DNA of 21,269 nt, taken from the NCBI GenBank assembly GCA_035560935.1, contig DATMYQ010000071.1, positions 1 through 21,269 of the forward strand, given 5' to 3'. The notes below the pieces were generated by a model. The model made no database searches and had not been told where the DNA came from. It saw only the letters and a list, made by a program, of their open reading frames with translations. The position numbers were made by a program, and so were the translations under genes. Origin of the DNA: DATMYQ01 sp035560935 (GTDB lineage: Bacteria > Bacillota > Negativicutes > Sporomusales > Sporomusaceae). Shown piece by piece: positions 14,431-21,127 of the stretch; position 1 is the stretch's first letter; each line of letters starts with the position of its first letter.

Positions 14431-14979
14431 TTACGCGCTGAACGGCATACCCATCAATTTCAAAAGCTCTCTCGCCTCTTCATCAGTTTTGGCGGTAGTC
14501 ACAATAATGATGTCCATACCGCGAATCTTATCGATTTTATCATACTCGATCTCTGGAAAGATCAGCTGTTCTTTTACGCCAAGGGTATAATTACCGCGAC
14601 CGTCAAAAGATTTCGGGCTGATACCGCGGAAGTCACGTACCCGAGGCAGGGAAATATTGATCAGTTTATCCAGAAACTGATACATCCGGTTGCCCCGCAG
14701 AGTAACTTTGGCGCCAATAGCCATGCCGGCACGAATCTTAAACGCAGCAATGGATTTCTTTGCCCGGGTAACTACCGGTTTCTGACCAGCAATCTGGGTC
14801 ATATCATTCACGGCAGCGTCCAAAACTTTAGGGTTTTGCACCGCTTCACCGACACCCATATTCAAAACCACTTTTTCGATTTTAGGAATTTCCATTACAT
14901 TTTTGTAACCGAATTTTTCCATTAAAGCTTTCGCCACATCAGCTTTATATTTTTCTTTCAGTCTGGGCGAATTGGACAT
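14431..14979 (-). CDS. rplE: 50S ribosomal protein L5
   Basis: L5 carries 5S rRNA into the central protuberance and touches the P-site tRNA. The 182-residue protein includes L-M-E-K-F-G-Y-K-N-V-M-E-I-P-K-I-E-K at about 18-35, G-Q-K-P-V-V-T-R-A-K-K-S-I-A-A-F-K-I-R, and the C-terminal R-G-M-D-I-I-I-V-T-T-A-K-T-D-E-E-A. AAAGGAGG lies eight nt before the ATG. It follows rplX by 30 nt. Confidence 0.98.
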   Translation of the reverse strand: MSNSPRLKEKYKADVAKALMEKFGYKNVMEIPKIEKVVLNMGVGEAVQNPKVLDAAVNDMTQIAGQKPVVTRAKKSIAAFKIRAGMAIGAKVTLRGNRMYQFLDKLINISLPRVRDFRGISPKSFDGRGNYTLGVKEQLIFPEIEYDKIDKIRGMDIIIVTTAKTDEEARELLKLMGMPFSA

Positions 14980-15009
14980 GGTTGTTTACCTCCTTTCAGA
15001 CAAGAATAC

Positions 15010-15348
15010 TTATTTGTCTTTATCAATAATTTCGCCGCACTTTTTGCAAGTGCGGGCTCTGTCGCCGGAAGCCAGCAGCGTTTTCTTGATTCGGGTCGGT
15101 TTATCGCAAGCTGGACACACCAACATCACTTTGGCAGATGCCAATGCTGCTTCTTTAACGATAATACCGCCCTGCGGCAATTTTTGGCTAGGTTTGGTGT
15201 GACGTTTTACTTTGTTAACGCCTTCAACCACAACTTTACCTTTTTTCGGCAGCGCTTCGATAACCTTGCCTTCTTTGCCTTTATCTTTACCGGAAAGGAC
15301 AACCACTTTGTCGCCTTTTTTTACATGCAGTTTTACGGTTTCGGACAA
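15010..15348 (-). CDS. rplX: 50S ribosomal protein L24 with C-terminal zinc-ribbon-like tail
   Basis: L24 is an assembly-initiator protein near the tunnel exit. The KOW domain shows L-H-V-K-K-G-D-K-V-V-V-L-S-G-K-D-K-G-K-E-G-K-V and V-E-G-V-N-K-V-K-R-H. The tail has C78-P-A-C81 and C101-K-K-C104, compatible with a structural zinc site; such cysteine pairs occur in L24 of some bacteria. I place the start at the TTG at 15348 (112 residues, then S-E-T-V-K-L) because AAGGGGGTG, one mismatch from ideal, ends six nt before it. The GTG at 15357 overlaps that site. It follows rplN. Confidence 0.95.
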   Translation of the reverse strand: MSETVKLHVKKGDKVVVLSGKDKGKEGKVIEALPKKGKVVVEGVNKVKRHTKPSQKLPQGGIIVKEAALASAKVMLVCPACDKPTRIKKTLLASGDRARTCKKCGEIIDKDK

Positions 15349-15354
15349 TCCGGA

Positions 15355-15363
15355 CACCCCCTT
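15355..15363 (-). promoter_or_regulatory. Shine-Dalgarno that decides the rplX start
   Basis: AAGGGGGTG on the minus strand differs from AAGGAGGTG at one base. Its last GTG is the alternative in-frame start, which would leave no spacer; the TTG six nt further on has a normal one. Confidence 0.65.
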
Positions 15364-15366
15364 TTA

Positions 15367-15735
15367 CTAGATTACTTCCGGTGCCAGCGAGATAATTTTC
15401 ATGAAATCTTTATCCCTGAGTTCCCGGGCTACCGGTCCAAAAATACGAGTACCTCTCGGGCTTTTATCGTCTTTTATGATAACTGCCGCGTTTTCGTCAA
15501 ACCGGATATAGGATCCGTCCGGACGGCGCAGGCCTTTATGCGAGCGAACGACAACGGCTTTTACTACGTCACCTTTTTTCACCACGCCGCCGGGAGATGC
15601 GTCTTTCACTGCGGCAACAATAATATCGCCGATATTGGCATAACGCCGGAAAGAACCGCCCAGAACCCGGATGCACATAATTTTTTTCGCGCCGGTGTTG
15701 TCGGCAACGTTCATCATGCTTTGCTGTTGAATCAT
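15367..15735 (-). CDS. rplN: 50S ribosomal protein L14
   Basis: L14 forms intersubunit bridges and is the docking site of the silencing factor RsfS in bacteria. The 122-residue protein begins M-I-Q-Q-Q-S-M-M-N-V-A-D-N-T-G-A-K and contains G-D-I-I-V-A-A-V-K-D-A-S-P-G-G and R-G-T-R-I-F-G-P-V-A-R-E-L-R, a full-length match. The ATG is preceded by AAAGGAGG. An 87-nt gap separates it from rpsQ, the longest gap within the S10-spc part after tuf-rpsJ. Confidence 0.98.
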   Translation of the reverse strand: MIQQQSMMNVADNTGAKKIMCIRVLGGSFRRYANIGDIIVAAVKDASPGGVVKKGDVVKAVVVRSHKGLRRPDGSYIRFDENAAVIIKDDKSPRGTRIFGPVARELRDKDFMKIISLAPEVI

Positions 15736-15822
15736 AGTTGTCTGATCCTCCTTTCGCCATGTTCGGAGCTAAATTGAGGCGCCGCCACAGCAACGCCGTG
15801 ATGCGTTAATTTACGACGGACT

Positions 15823-16083
15823 TTACTTCGCCCGTTCGACAACTTCCACCAAACGCCACCGCTTATCCTTGGATAGCGGCCGGGTTTCCATGATTTTCAC
15901 AGTGTCCCCGGTATGGCTTTCGTTGTGCTCGTCGTGAGCTTTAAATTTTACCGTTTGTTTCACAGCCTTTTGATACAGCGGATGCTGCACCAGACGTTCG
16001 ACCGCTACGACAACGGTTTTATCCATTTTATCGCTGACCACTTTACCCATTTTGATCTTGCGATCATTTCTTTCCTGGGTCAT
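15823..16083 (-). CDS. rpsQ: 30S ribosomal protein S17
   Basis: S17 is a primary 16S rRNA binder with an OB fold. The 86-residue protein has the signature G-K-V-V-S-D-K-M-D-K-T-V-V-V-A-V-E-R, then H-P-L-Y-Q-K-A-V-K and G-D-T-V-K-I-M-E-T-R-P-L-S-K-D-K-R-W-R. I start at the ATG at 16083 (M-T-Q-E-R-N), which follows GGGAGG at normal distance. Seven more in-frame codons to 16104 would read through that site. It follows rpmC by about 51 nt. Confidence 0.97.
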   Translation of the reverse strand: MTQERNDRKIKMGKVVSDKMDKTVVVAVERLVQHPLYQKAVKQTVKFKAHDEHNESHTGDTVKIMETRPLSKDKRWRLVEVVERAK

Positions 16084-16134
16084 GTCGAGTCTGCCTCCCT
16101 TCACGCACTTTCATCAAGTATACCTATCTTGAAT

Positions 16135-16338
16135 TTACGCCTGTCCAGCTTTTAGTTCACGTTCACGCTGAATGGTTTTAATCCGGGCAATGGTCTTTTT
16201 GATATCGGGAATCCTCATCGGATTCTCCAATTGTCCCGTAGCAAGCTGGAACCGGAGGTTAAACAGTTCTTCCTTCAGCTTGGCTACTTTCTGATCCAGC
16301 TCGGCGCCACTCAGTTCACGGATGTCTTTAACCTTCAT
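16135..16338 (-). CDS. rpmC: 50S ribosomal protein L29
   Basis: L29 is a small helical protein at the tunnel exit that contacts trigger factor and SRP. The 67-residue product (M-K-V-K-D-I-R-E-L onward) has L-K-E-E-L-F-N-L-R-F-Q-L-A-T-G-Q-L-E-N and the basic helix I-A-R-I-K-T-I-Q-R-E-R. I use the ATG at 16338; GTG codons four and three codons earlier are in frame. It starts 11 nt inside the end of rplP, and its only ribosome binding site, GGTGG, lies within the last rplP codons. It is therefore strongly coupled to rplP. Confidence 0.95.
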   Translation of the reverse strand: MKVKDIRELSGAELDQKVAKLKEELFNLRFQLATGQLENPMRIPDIKKTIARIKTIQRERELKAGQA

Positions 16339-16783
16339 CAACTTCACCACCCACTTCTTGCTCAGCGACAGCTTCCTCTTCGCGTTTCACAAATTTGGTC
16401 TTGATGGGCAGTTTGTGGGCGGCAAGACGCATAGCTTCACGAGCCACTTCTTCACTTACACCGTCCATTTCAAACATAACACGGCCAGGTTTTACCACTG
16501 CCACCCAGTATTCAGGCGAACCTTTGCCGCTGCCCATACGGGTCTCAGCCGGTTTTGCGGTAACCGGCTTGTCCGGAAAAATTTTGATCCATACTTTACC
16601 ACCACGTTTGATATAACGAGTCATGGCAATACGGGCGGCTTCTATCTGACGATTAGTGATCCAGGCCGGTTCCAACGCAGCCAAACCGAATTCGCCATGA
16701 GCGACTTTATTGCCGCGATTGGCTTTGCCTTTCATCCGTCCGCGAAATTGCTTACGATGTTTTACTCTTTTTGGAATCAGCAT
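16328..16783 (-). CDS. rplP: 50S ribosomal protein L16, with acidic C-terminal tail
   Basis: L16 organises the A-site tRNA region of the 50S subunit. The 151-residue protein begins M-L-I-P-K-R-V-K-H-R-K-Q-F-R-G and has R-Y-I-K-R-G-G-K-V-W-I-K-I-F-P-D-K-P and the loop R82-M-G-S-G-K-G, whose Arg is hydroxylated in E. coli. The last 15 or so residues are an acidic extension rich in Glu, beyond the usual length of about 137-144. Those codons overlap the rpmC start and supply its ribosome binding site. The ATG overlaps the rpsC stop by one base (TAATG). Confidence 0.97.
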   Translation of the reverse strand: MLIPKRVKHRKQFRGRMKGKANRGNKVAHGEFGLAALEPAWITNRQIEAARIAMTRYIKRGGKVWIKIFPDKPVTAKPAETRMGSGKGSPEYWVAVVKPGRVMFEMDGVSEEVAREAMRLAAHKLPIKTKFVKREEEAVAEQEVGGEVDEG

Positions 16784-17460
16784 TATTTTTCGCTCCCTTC
16801 AGCAACGGCAGCGGCGGGAACTTCTTTCTTGGCCTCAGGCAATATTTCACCTTTGTAAATCCACACTTTTACGCCAATCCGGCCATAAGTAGTATGGGCT
16901 TCCGCTGTGCCATAATCAATGTCTGCTCTCAGGGTATGGAGAGGAATGCTGCCTTCGCGATAGCCTTCGGAACGGGCAATTTCAGCACCGCCCAAACGAC
17001 CACCGACCATCACTTTGATCCCCTTGGCGCCCATGCGCATGGTCCGGGTTACCGACTGTTTCATCGCCCGGCGGAATGCAATCCGTTTTTCCAACTGAGC
17101 AGCAATGTTCTCAGCTACCAAAGTGGCGTCCATTTCTGCCTGTTTGATCTCGGCAATGTTGATATCAACCACTTTATCGGTCAACCCTCTAACCATTTGT
17201 TTGATACTTTCGATACCACTGCCCTGGCGACCGATAACCATACCCGGTTTGGCGGTATGAATGGTCACCTTGACCCGGTTGGCCGCACGCTCAATAATGA
17301 TCTGCGAAACACCGGCGATATACAGTTTGGCTTTTAAGGCCTTACGAATTTTTATGTCTTCGTGAAGATTTTTAGCATAATCTTTATCGGCATACCACTT
17401 TGCGTCCCAAGTTTTGATAATACCGAGGCGGAGACCATGCGGATTAACTTTTTGACCCAC
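16783..17460 (-). CDS. rpsC: 30S ribosomal protein S3
   Basis: S3 lines the mRNA entry tunnel. The 225-residue protein begins G-Q-K-V-N-P-H-G-L-R-L-G-I, has a type II KH domain with V-I-G-R-Q-G-S-G at 75-82, and the C-terminal domain with R-M-G-A-K-G-I-K-V-M-V-G-G-R-L-G-G-A-E-I-A-R-S-E. It starts with GTG at 17460, eight nt after AGGAGG. The end is a short alanine/glutamate-rich tail. It overlaps rplP by one base. Confidence 0.98.
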   Translation of the reverse strand: MGQKVNPHGLRLGIIKTWDAKWYADKDYAKNLHEDIKIRKALKAKLYIAGVSQIIIERAANRVKVTIHTAKPGMVIGRQGSGIESIKQMVRGLTDKVVDINIAEIKQAEMDATLVAENIAAQLEKRIAFRRAMKQSVTRTMRMGAKGIKVMVGGRLGGAEIARSEGYREGSIPLHTLRADIDYGTAEAHTTYGRIGVKVWIYKGEILPEAKKEVPAAAVAEGSEK

Positions 17461-17493
17461 TGTTTTTCCCTCCTTTGTTCTTGGTCCTCAGTC

Positions 17494-17826
17494 TTACCGT
17501 TCCTTGACGACCAGTGTAACGTGGCTGCTGTGCTTTAAAATCTTGAAAGCCTGTCCACGAGAGCGGGGGTGAATCCGCTTCAAAGTGGGGCCCTGGTCCA
17601 CGTAGACGGCAGCGACATACAGGGCATCAGAATTCATATCATAGTTATGCTCGGCATTGGCAACCGCCGACCGGAGCACGTTTTCGACAACCTCAGAGCC
17701 GATTTTCGGGGTGAATTTCAATATAGAGAACGCTTCGCCCACATTCTTGCCGCGAATCAGATCAACGACAATACGGATTTTGCGGGGCGCAATGCGAATA
17801 TACTTAGCAACGGCTTTTGCTTCCAT
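17494..17826 (-). CDS. rplV: 50S ribosomal protein L22
   Basis: L22 lines the peptide exit tunnel through a long beta-hairpin. The 110-residue protein has A-K-Y-I-R-I-A-P-R-K-I-R-I-V-V-D-L-I-R-G-K and V-A-N-A-E-H-N-Y. The hairpin G-P-T-L-K-R-I-H-P-R-S-R-G-Q-A at about 78-92 shows no deletion or duplication of the kind tied to macrolide resistance. The ATG has AAAGGAGG at normal distance, 20 nt behind rpsS. Confidence 0.98.
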   Translation of the reverse strand: MEAKAVAKYIRIAPRKIRIVVDLIRGKNVGEAFSILKFTPKIGSEVVENVLRSAVANAEHNYDMNSDALYVAAVYVDQGPTLKRIHPRSRGQAFKILKHSSHVTLVVKER

Positions 17827-17846
17827 GTGTTAACCTCCTTTCGCGA

Positions 17847-18128
17847 CTATCTCAAAGATGTAGAGCGTTCTTGACCGCCATGACCTTTATAGGTCCGGGT
17901 AGGAGCAAATTCGCCCAGTTTGTGACCAACCATATCTTCAGTAATGTAAACAGGTACGTGTTTACGTCCATCATGCACCGCAATAGTGTGTCCGATAAAG
18001 GTGGGAAGTATGGTGGAACTGCGCGACCAGGTTTTAATAACCTTTTTTTCATTAACGGCATTCATCGCAGTAATTTTTTTCATAACGCTTTCATGCACAT
18101 AAGGTCCTTTTTTGATCGATCTCGACAA
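17847..18128 (-). CDS. rpsS: 30S ribosomal protein S19
   Basis: S19 sits in the 30S head with S13 and forms bridges to the 50S subunit. The 93-residue protein starts S-R-S-I-K-K-G-P-Y-V after the initiator and has W-S-R-S-S-T-I-L-P-T-F-I-G-H-T-I-A-V-H-D-G and G-H-K-L-G-E-F-A-P-T-R-T. The start is TTG at 18128, eight nt after GGGAGG; no ATG or GTG is better placed. It lies 36 nt behind rplB. Confidence 0.97.
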   Translation of the reverse strand: MSRSIKKGPYVHESVMKKITAMNAVNEKKVIKTWSRSSTILPTFIGHTIAVHDGRKHVPVYITEDMVGHKLGEFAPTRTYKGHGGQERSTSLR

Positions 18129-18164
18129 CTTGATAGCCTCCCTTCCTGGTCTTACTTAAATAAT

Positions 18165-18992
18165 TTATTTCGTGCGTTTCTTGACAATCATCTTGTCGGA
18201 AGTCTGATTCCGGCGGGTTTTGGCGCCCATGGCGCACTTGCCCCAAGGAGTAACCGGATGCTTACGGCCAATCGGCGAACGGCCTTCACCACCACCATGC
18301 GGATGGTCACAAGGATTCATTGCCACGCCGCGGTTAGCAGGACGAATGCCCATCCAACGCGAACGACCGGCTTTACCGATGGTGATATTTTCATGTTCAA
18401 GATTGCCCACCTGACCGATGGTGGCTTTACAGTTAATGTGTACTTTACGCAATTCGCCGGACGGCAAACGAAGCAATGCATGCTCGCCTTCTTTAGCCAT
18501 TAACTGAGCCGAAGCACCAGCGGAACGTACCAGCTGTCCGCCTTTGGCAATCTTCAGTTCGATGTTATGGATCAGAGTACCGACGGGAATGTTTTTCAGC
18601 GGCAACGCATTGCCGACTTTGATATCAGCTTCAGGACCGCTTAAAATTTCATCGCCGACCTTCAAACCATTGGGAGCCAGAATATAGCGTTTTTCACCAT
18701 CACAATAGTTCAAGAGCGCAATCCGCGAAGAACGGTTAGGATCATACTCAATGGTGGCTACTTTCGCCGGCACACCATCTTTATTGCGTTTAAAGTCAAT
18801 AACACGGTACAGTCGTTTTACTCCGCCGCCTTGATGGCGAACGGTCAGTCGTCCCTGGTTGTTGCGGCCGCCATGTTTTTGCAGACGCTCAACCAAGGAG
18901 CGCTCCGGCTTGTCGGTCGTGATATCAGAAAAATCAGCAACAGTCATGAACCTTCTGCCAGGTGCGTAAGGTTTAAAACTTTTTACTGCCAT
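18165..18992 (-). CDS. rplB: 50S ribosomal protein L2
   Basis: L2 is needed for subunit joining and supports the peptidyl transferase centre. The 275-residue protein has R-H-Q-G-G-G-V-K-R-L-Y-R at 52-63, A-P-N-G-L-K-V-G-D at 106-114, and the signature M-N-P-C-D-H-P-H-G-G-G-E-G at 225-237, with His230 matching the essential His229 of E. coli. The lysine/arginine-rich tail is complete. The ATG has a GGAGGGA site, 27 nt behind rplW. Confidence 0.98.
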   Translation of the reverse strand: MAVKSFKPYAPGRRFMTVADFSDITTDKPERSLVERLQKHGGRNNQGRLTVRHQGGGVKRLYRVIDFKRNKDGVPAKVATIEYDPNRSSRIALLNYCDGEKRYILAPNGLKVGDEILSGPEADIKVGNALPLKNIPVGTLIHNIELKIAKGGQLVRSAGASAQLMAKEGEHALLRLPSGELRKVHINCKATIGQVGNLEHENITIGKAGRSRWMGIRPANRGVAMNPCDHPHGGGEGRSPIGRKHPVTPWGKCAMGAKTRRNQTSDKMIVKKRTK

Positions 18993-19019
18993 TGGAGTCC
19001 CTCCTTAATACGAAATTCG

Positions 19020-19307
19020 TTATACGCCTTCGAAGAATTCTATCCGTTCGCCCGGCGCCAATTTTACAATTGCTTTTTTAAAGTCCGACCGTTTGCCTTG
19101 ATGGCGGCCCATCCGTTTCATTTTACCCAGTACCCGAATGGTGCTTACGTTCAGAACTTTTACTTTAAAAATCTGCTCCACCGCTTGGCGGATTTCCACT
19201 TTGTTGGCTGTTAAAGGCACAACAAAGGTATATTTGTTTTCCTGCATCAAATCGTTGGATTTCTCCGTGATGTAGGGACGAATGAGTACGTCGCGGGGAT
19301 TTGCCAT
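19020..19307 (-). CDS. rplW: 50S ribosomal protein L23
   Basis: L23 is the main docking site for trigger factor and SRP at the tunnel exit. The 95-residue protein has R-D-V-L-I-R-P-Y-I-T-E-K-S, Y-T-F-V-V-P-L-T-A-N-K-V-E-I-R-Q-A-V-E and the extended loop G-K-M-K-R-M-G-R-H-Q-G-K. The ATG overlaps the rplD stop by one base (TAATG), and GGAGG lies in the last rplD codons, so it is coupled to rplD. Confidence 0.98.
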   Translation of the reverse strand: MANPRDVLIRPYITEKSNDLMQENKYTFVVPLTANKVEIRQAVEQIFKVKVLNVSTIRVLGKMKRMGRHQGKRSDFKKAIVKLAPGERIEFFEGV

Positions 19308-19933
19308 TATGCCAGCACCTCCTCGATCTTGGCGACCGCCTCTTTGGTGATGAAGATTTTATCGTGGTGCAACAGGTCAAACATGTTCAGTCCCAAGGAG
19401 GTAATGGATTTCACGCCGGGAAGGTTCCTGGCGGATTTTTCCACGTTTTCGTCAGCTCCTCCAAGAATAAACAACGCTTTAGTATCCTGCGCCTGCAAGT
19501 TGCCCAGCATCGTCACCACATTTTTGGTTTTCGGTTCGGCAAAAGTAATGTTTTCCATTACCATCAACTCACCAGACACCAATTTTGCAGTCAGCGCGGA
19601 CTTGATCGCCAAACGGCGAGCTTTCCGGGGCATTTTGAATTTATAGCTGCGAGGCTGGGGACCAAAGGTGGTACCGCCACCTACCCACAACGGAGAACGG
19701 ATGCTTCCGGACCGGGCGCGACCGGTACCTTTTTGTTTCCAGGGCTTCTTGCCGCCGCCACGCACCAAACCTCTTGTCTTGGTAGACGCCGTGCCCAAAC
19801 GCTGGCTGGCCAACTGCATAACAAGCGCCTGATGCATTACTGCCTCATTTACATCTACGCCAAAAACACTCTCATTCAGTTCCAGTTCACCGGTCTTAGC
19901 GCCGGTCATATCATATACTGCCACTTTCGGCAT
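19307..19933 (-). CDS. rplD: 50S ribosomal protein L4
   Basis: L4 reaches into the exit tunnel; in E. coli it represses the S10 operon at both transcription and translation. The 208-residue protein begins M-P-K-V-A-V-Y-D-M-T-G and has the tunnel loop T-R-G-L-V-R-G-G-G-K-K-P-W-K-Q-K-G-T-G-R-A-R-S-G. The C-terminal end has I-T-S-L-G-L-N-M-F-D-L-L-H-H-D. I use the ATG at 19933, which follows AGGAGG by nine nt, not the in-frame codon nine positions upstream. A stable hairpin lies just before this site. Confidence 0.97.
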   Translation of the reverse strand: MPKVAVYDMTGAKTGELELNESVFGVDVNEAVMHQALVMQLASQRLGTASTKTRGLVRGGGKKPWKQKGTGRARSGSIRSPLWVGGGTTFGPQPRSYKFKMPRKARRLAIKSALTAKLVSGELMVMENITFAEPKTKNVVTMLGNLQAQDTKALFILGGADENVEKSARNLPGVKSITSLGLNMFDLLHHDKIFITKEAVAKIEEVLA

Positions 19934-19957
19934 ATAGCACTTCCTCCTTTCGATGTC

Positions 19958-19996
19958 CAATGTGTTCGGTCATTTTTCGCAACCGGCAACACATTG
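19958..19996 (-). promoter_or_regulatory. Hairpin in the rplC-rplD gap
   Basis: CAATGTGTT (19988-19996) and AACACATTG (19958-19966) on the minus strand are perfectly complementary over 9 bp. A second stem, CGGT with ACCG, stacks inside with a 2-nt bulge. The hairpin begins right after the rplC stop and ends about 14 nt before the rplD Shine-Dalgarno. There is no T-tract, so termination is unlikely; processing or control of rplD translation is possible. Confidence 0.6.
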
Positions 19997-19999
19997 AAT

Positions 20000-20641
20000 C
20001 TATTTTCCCGGCTTTACGGTATTGCGAATCACCACAAAACCGCCTTTAGGTCCGGGAACAGCGCCTTTAATTAATAACAAATTGCGGGCCACGTCAACTC
20101 TCACAACCGTCAGACGCTGTGTGGTAACCTTTTGTCCACCCATCCGACCCGGCAATTTTTTGCCTTTAAAAACTTTACCGCCGCCGCCGCTCATCCGCGA
20201 ACCAATAGTACCTGGTTCACGATGGGACTTGGAACCATGACCCATGGGGCCGCAAGCGTAGTTGTGTCGCTTAATGCCACCGGCGAAACCCTTGCCGGTG
20301 GCAGTACCGGTCACATCTACCAGTTCGCCTTCACCAAACGCATCGGCGCTGACGAGTTGACCGACTGTATATTCAGAAGCATCCGGCAGGCGCAACTCAC
20401 GAATAAATTTTACCGGTTTGGCGCCGGCTTTAGTAAAATGGCCTTTCATCGGTTTGGTCACTCTCTTCTCTTTTATAGCGCCAAAGCCGAGTTGCACCGC
20501 GTTATAGCCATCATTTTCCACAGTTTTGTTTTGCAGGACGACGTTGGGACCAGCTTCCACGACGGTTACCGGAACCACTCTGCCTTCCGGCGTAAAGATT
20601 TGGGTCATGCCCAGTTTTTTTCCTAAAATTCCTTTAGCCAT
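20000..20641 (-). CDS. rplC: 50S ribosomal protein L3
   Basis: L3 is an assembly initiator whose loop reaches the peptidyl transferase centre. The 213-residue protein begins M-A-K-G-I-L-G-K-K-L-G-M-T-Q-I-F and has the central loop G-P-M-G-H-G-S-K-S-H-R-E-P-G-T-I-G at 131-147, then K-G-K-K-L-P-G-R-M-G-G-Q-K-V-T at 159-173. The loop region, where linezolid and tiamulin resistance changes map in other bacteria, looks ordinary. The ATG has a GGAGGTG site 14 nt after rpsJ. Confidence 0.98.
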   Translation of the reverse strand: MAKGILGKKLGMTQIFTPEGRVVPVTVVEAGPNVVLQNKTVENDGYNAVQLGFGAIKEKRVTKPMKGHFTKAGAKPVKFIRELRLPDASEYTVGQLVSADAFGEGELVDVTGTATGKGFAGGIKRHNYACGPMGHGSKSHREPGTIGSRMSGGGGKVFKGKKLPGRMGGQKVTTQRLTVVRVDVARNLLLIKGAVPGPKGGFVVIRNTVKPGK

Positions 20642-20655
20642 TATCGCACCTCCTC

Positions 20656-20967
20656 CTACAGCTTGATCTCTATGTCCACACCGGCCGGCAGGTCAAGACG
20701 CATCAGTGCATCAACCGTTTTCGGGGTCGGCTCAAGAATGTCAATCAGACGCTTGTGAGTTCTCATTTCGAACTGTTCACGAGAATCTTTATTGACATGG
20801 GGTGAACGCAGAATGGTAAAAATATTTTTTTCGGTAGGAAGCGGAATCGGCCCGGAAACCAAAGCCCCTGTTCTTTTAGCAGCTTCGACAATTTTGGCCG
20901 CGCTCTGATCCAATGCCTTATGATCATACGCTTTCAGGCGGATCCTGATTTTTTGTTGTTTAGCCAT
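20656..20967 (-). CDS. rpsJ: 30S ribosomal protein S10
   Basis: S10 belongs to the 30S head and, with NusB, to antitermination complexes. The 103-residue protein begins M-A-K-Q-Q-K-I-R-I-R-L-K-A-Y-D-H and has T-G-A-L-V-S-G-P-I-P-L-P-T-E-K, S-P-H-V-N-K-D-S-R-E-Q-F-E-M-R-T-H-K-R-L-I-D-I and the end L-P-A-G-V-D-I-E-I-K-L. I use the ATG at 20967, with AAGGAGG 11 nt upstream. The frame stays open for 30 more codons to an ATG at 21057, but that would read through the binding site and a folded leader. It is the first gene of the S10 block. Confidence 0.98.
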   Translation of the reverse strand: MAKQQKIRIRLKAYDHKALDQSAAKIVEAAKRTGALVSGPIPLPTEKNIFTILRSPHVNKDSREQFEMRTHKRLIDILEPTPKTVDALMRLDLPAGVDIEIKL

Positions 20968-21016
20968 TTTTAATGATTCCTCCTTATCGCCCAGTTTCTC
21001 TGAACGGACATTCTCG

Positions 21017-21052
21017 GTGGAAATTTCCCCGCGCGTGCGGGCCACCTTCCAC
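21017..21052 (-). promoter_or_regulatory. Stem-loop in the rpsJ leader
   Basis: On the minus strand GTGGAA (21047-21052) pairs with TTCCAC (21017-21022), and inside them CCCGC pairs with GCGGG around an ACGC loop. It lies about 33 nt upstream of the rpsJ binding site and has no T-tract. Any regulatory role is inferred from structure and place. Confidence 0.4.
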
Positions 21053-21073
21053 GTCATCGCCAGGTATCCTGAC

Positions 21074-21100
21074 GTAAGGGCGGTATAAAACCGCCCTTAC
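21074..21100 (-). promoter_or_regulatory. Strong hairpin without U-tract between tuf and rpsJ
   Basis: An 11-bp perfect inverted repeat, GTAAGGGCGGT and ACCGCCCTTAC (21090-21100 and 21074-21084), encloses a 5-base loop. On the transcribed strand it is followed by GTCAGGATACC, so the run of U expected of an intrinsic terminator is missing. It begins 24 nt after the tuf stop codons and could be a partial terminator, an RNase or 3'-end stability site, or part of the leader. Confidence 0.6.
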
Positions 21101-21127
21101 CGGATTTAAGTACCTAAACCGTATTTA

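Noticed and set aside
15736..15822. Small hairpin (AACGC/GCGTT, 15792-15807) in the 87-nt rpsQ-rplN gap
   Set aside because: Only five base pairs and no T-tract; too weak to call a terminator or regulatory element without comparative data.
19301..20074. Plus-strand open frame of 257 codons opposite rplD and part of rplC
   Set aside because: It is antisense to L4 and spans the rplC-rplD gap hairpin; no Shine-Dalgarno or family resemblance.
20968..21057. In-frame 30-codon N-terminal extension of rpsJ from an ATG at 21057
   Set aside because: S10 is full length from 20967 with a strong Shine-Dalgarno; the extension would translate that site and the leader stem and adds residues not seen in the family.
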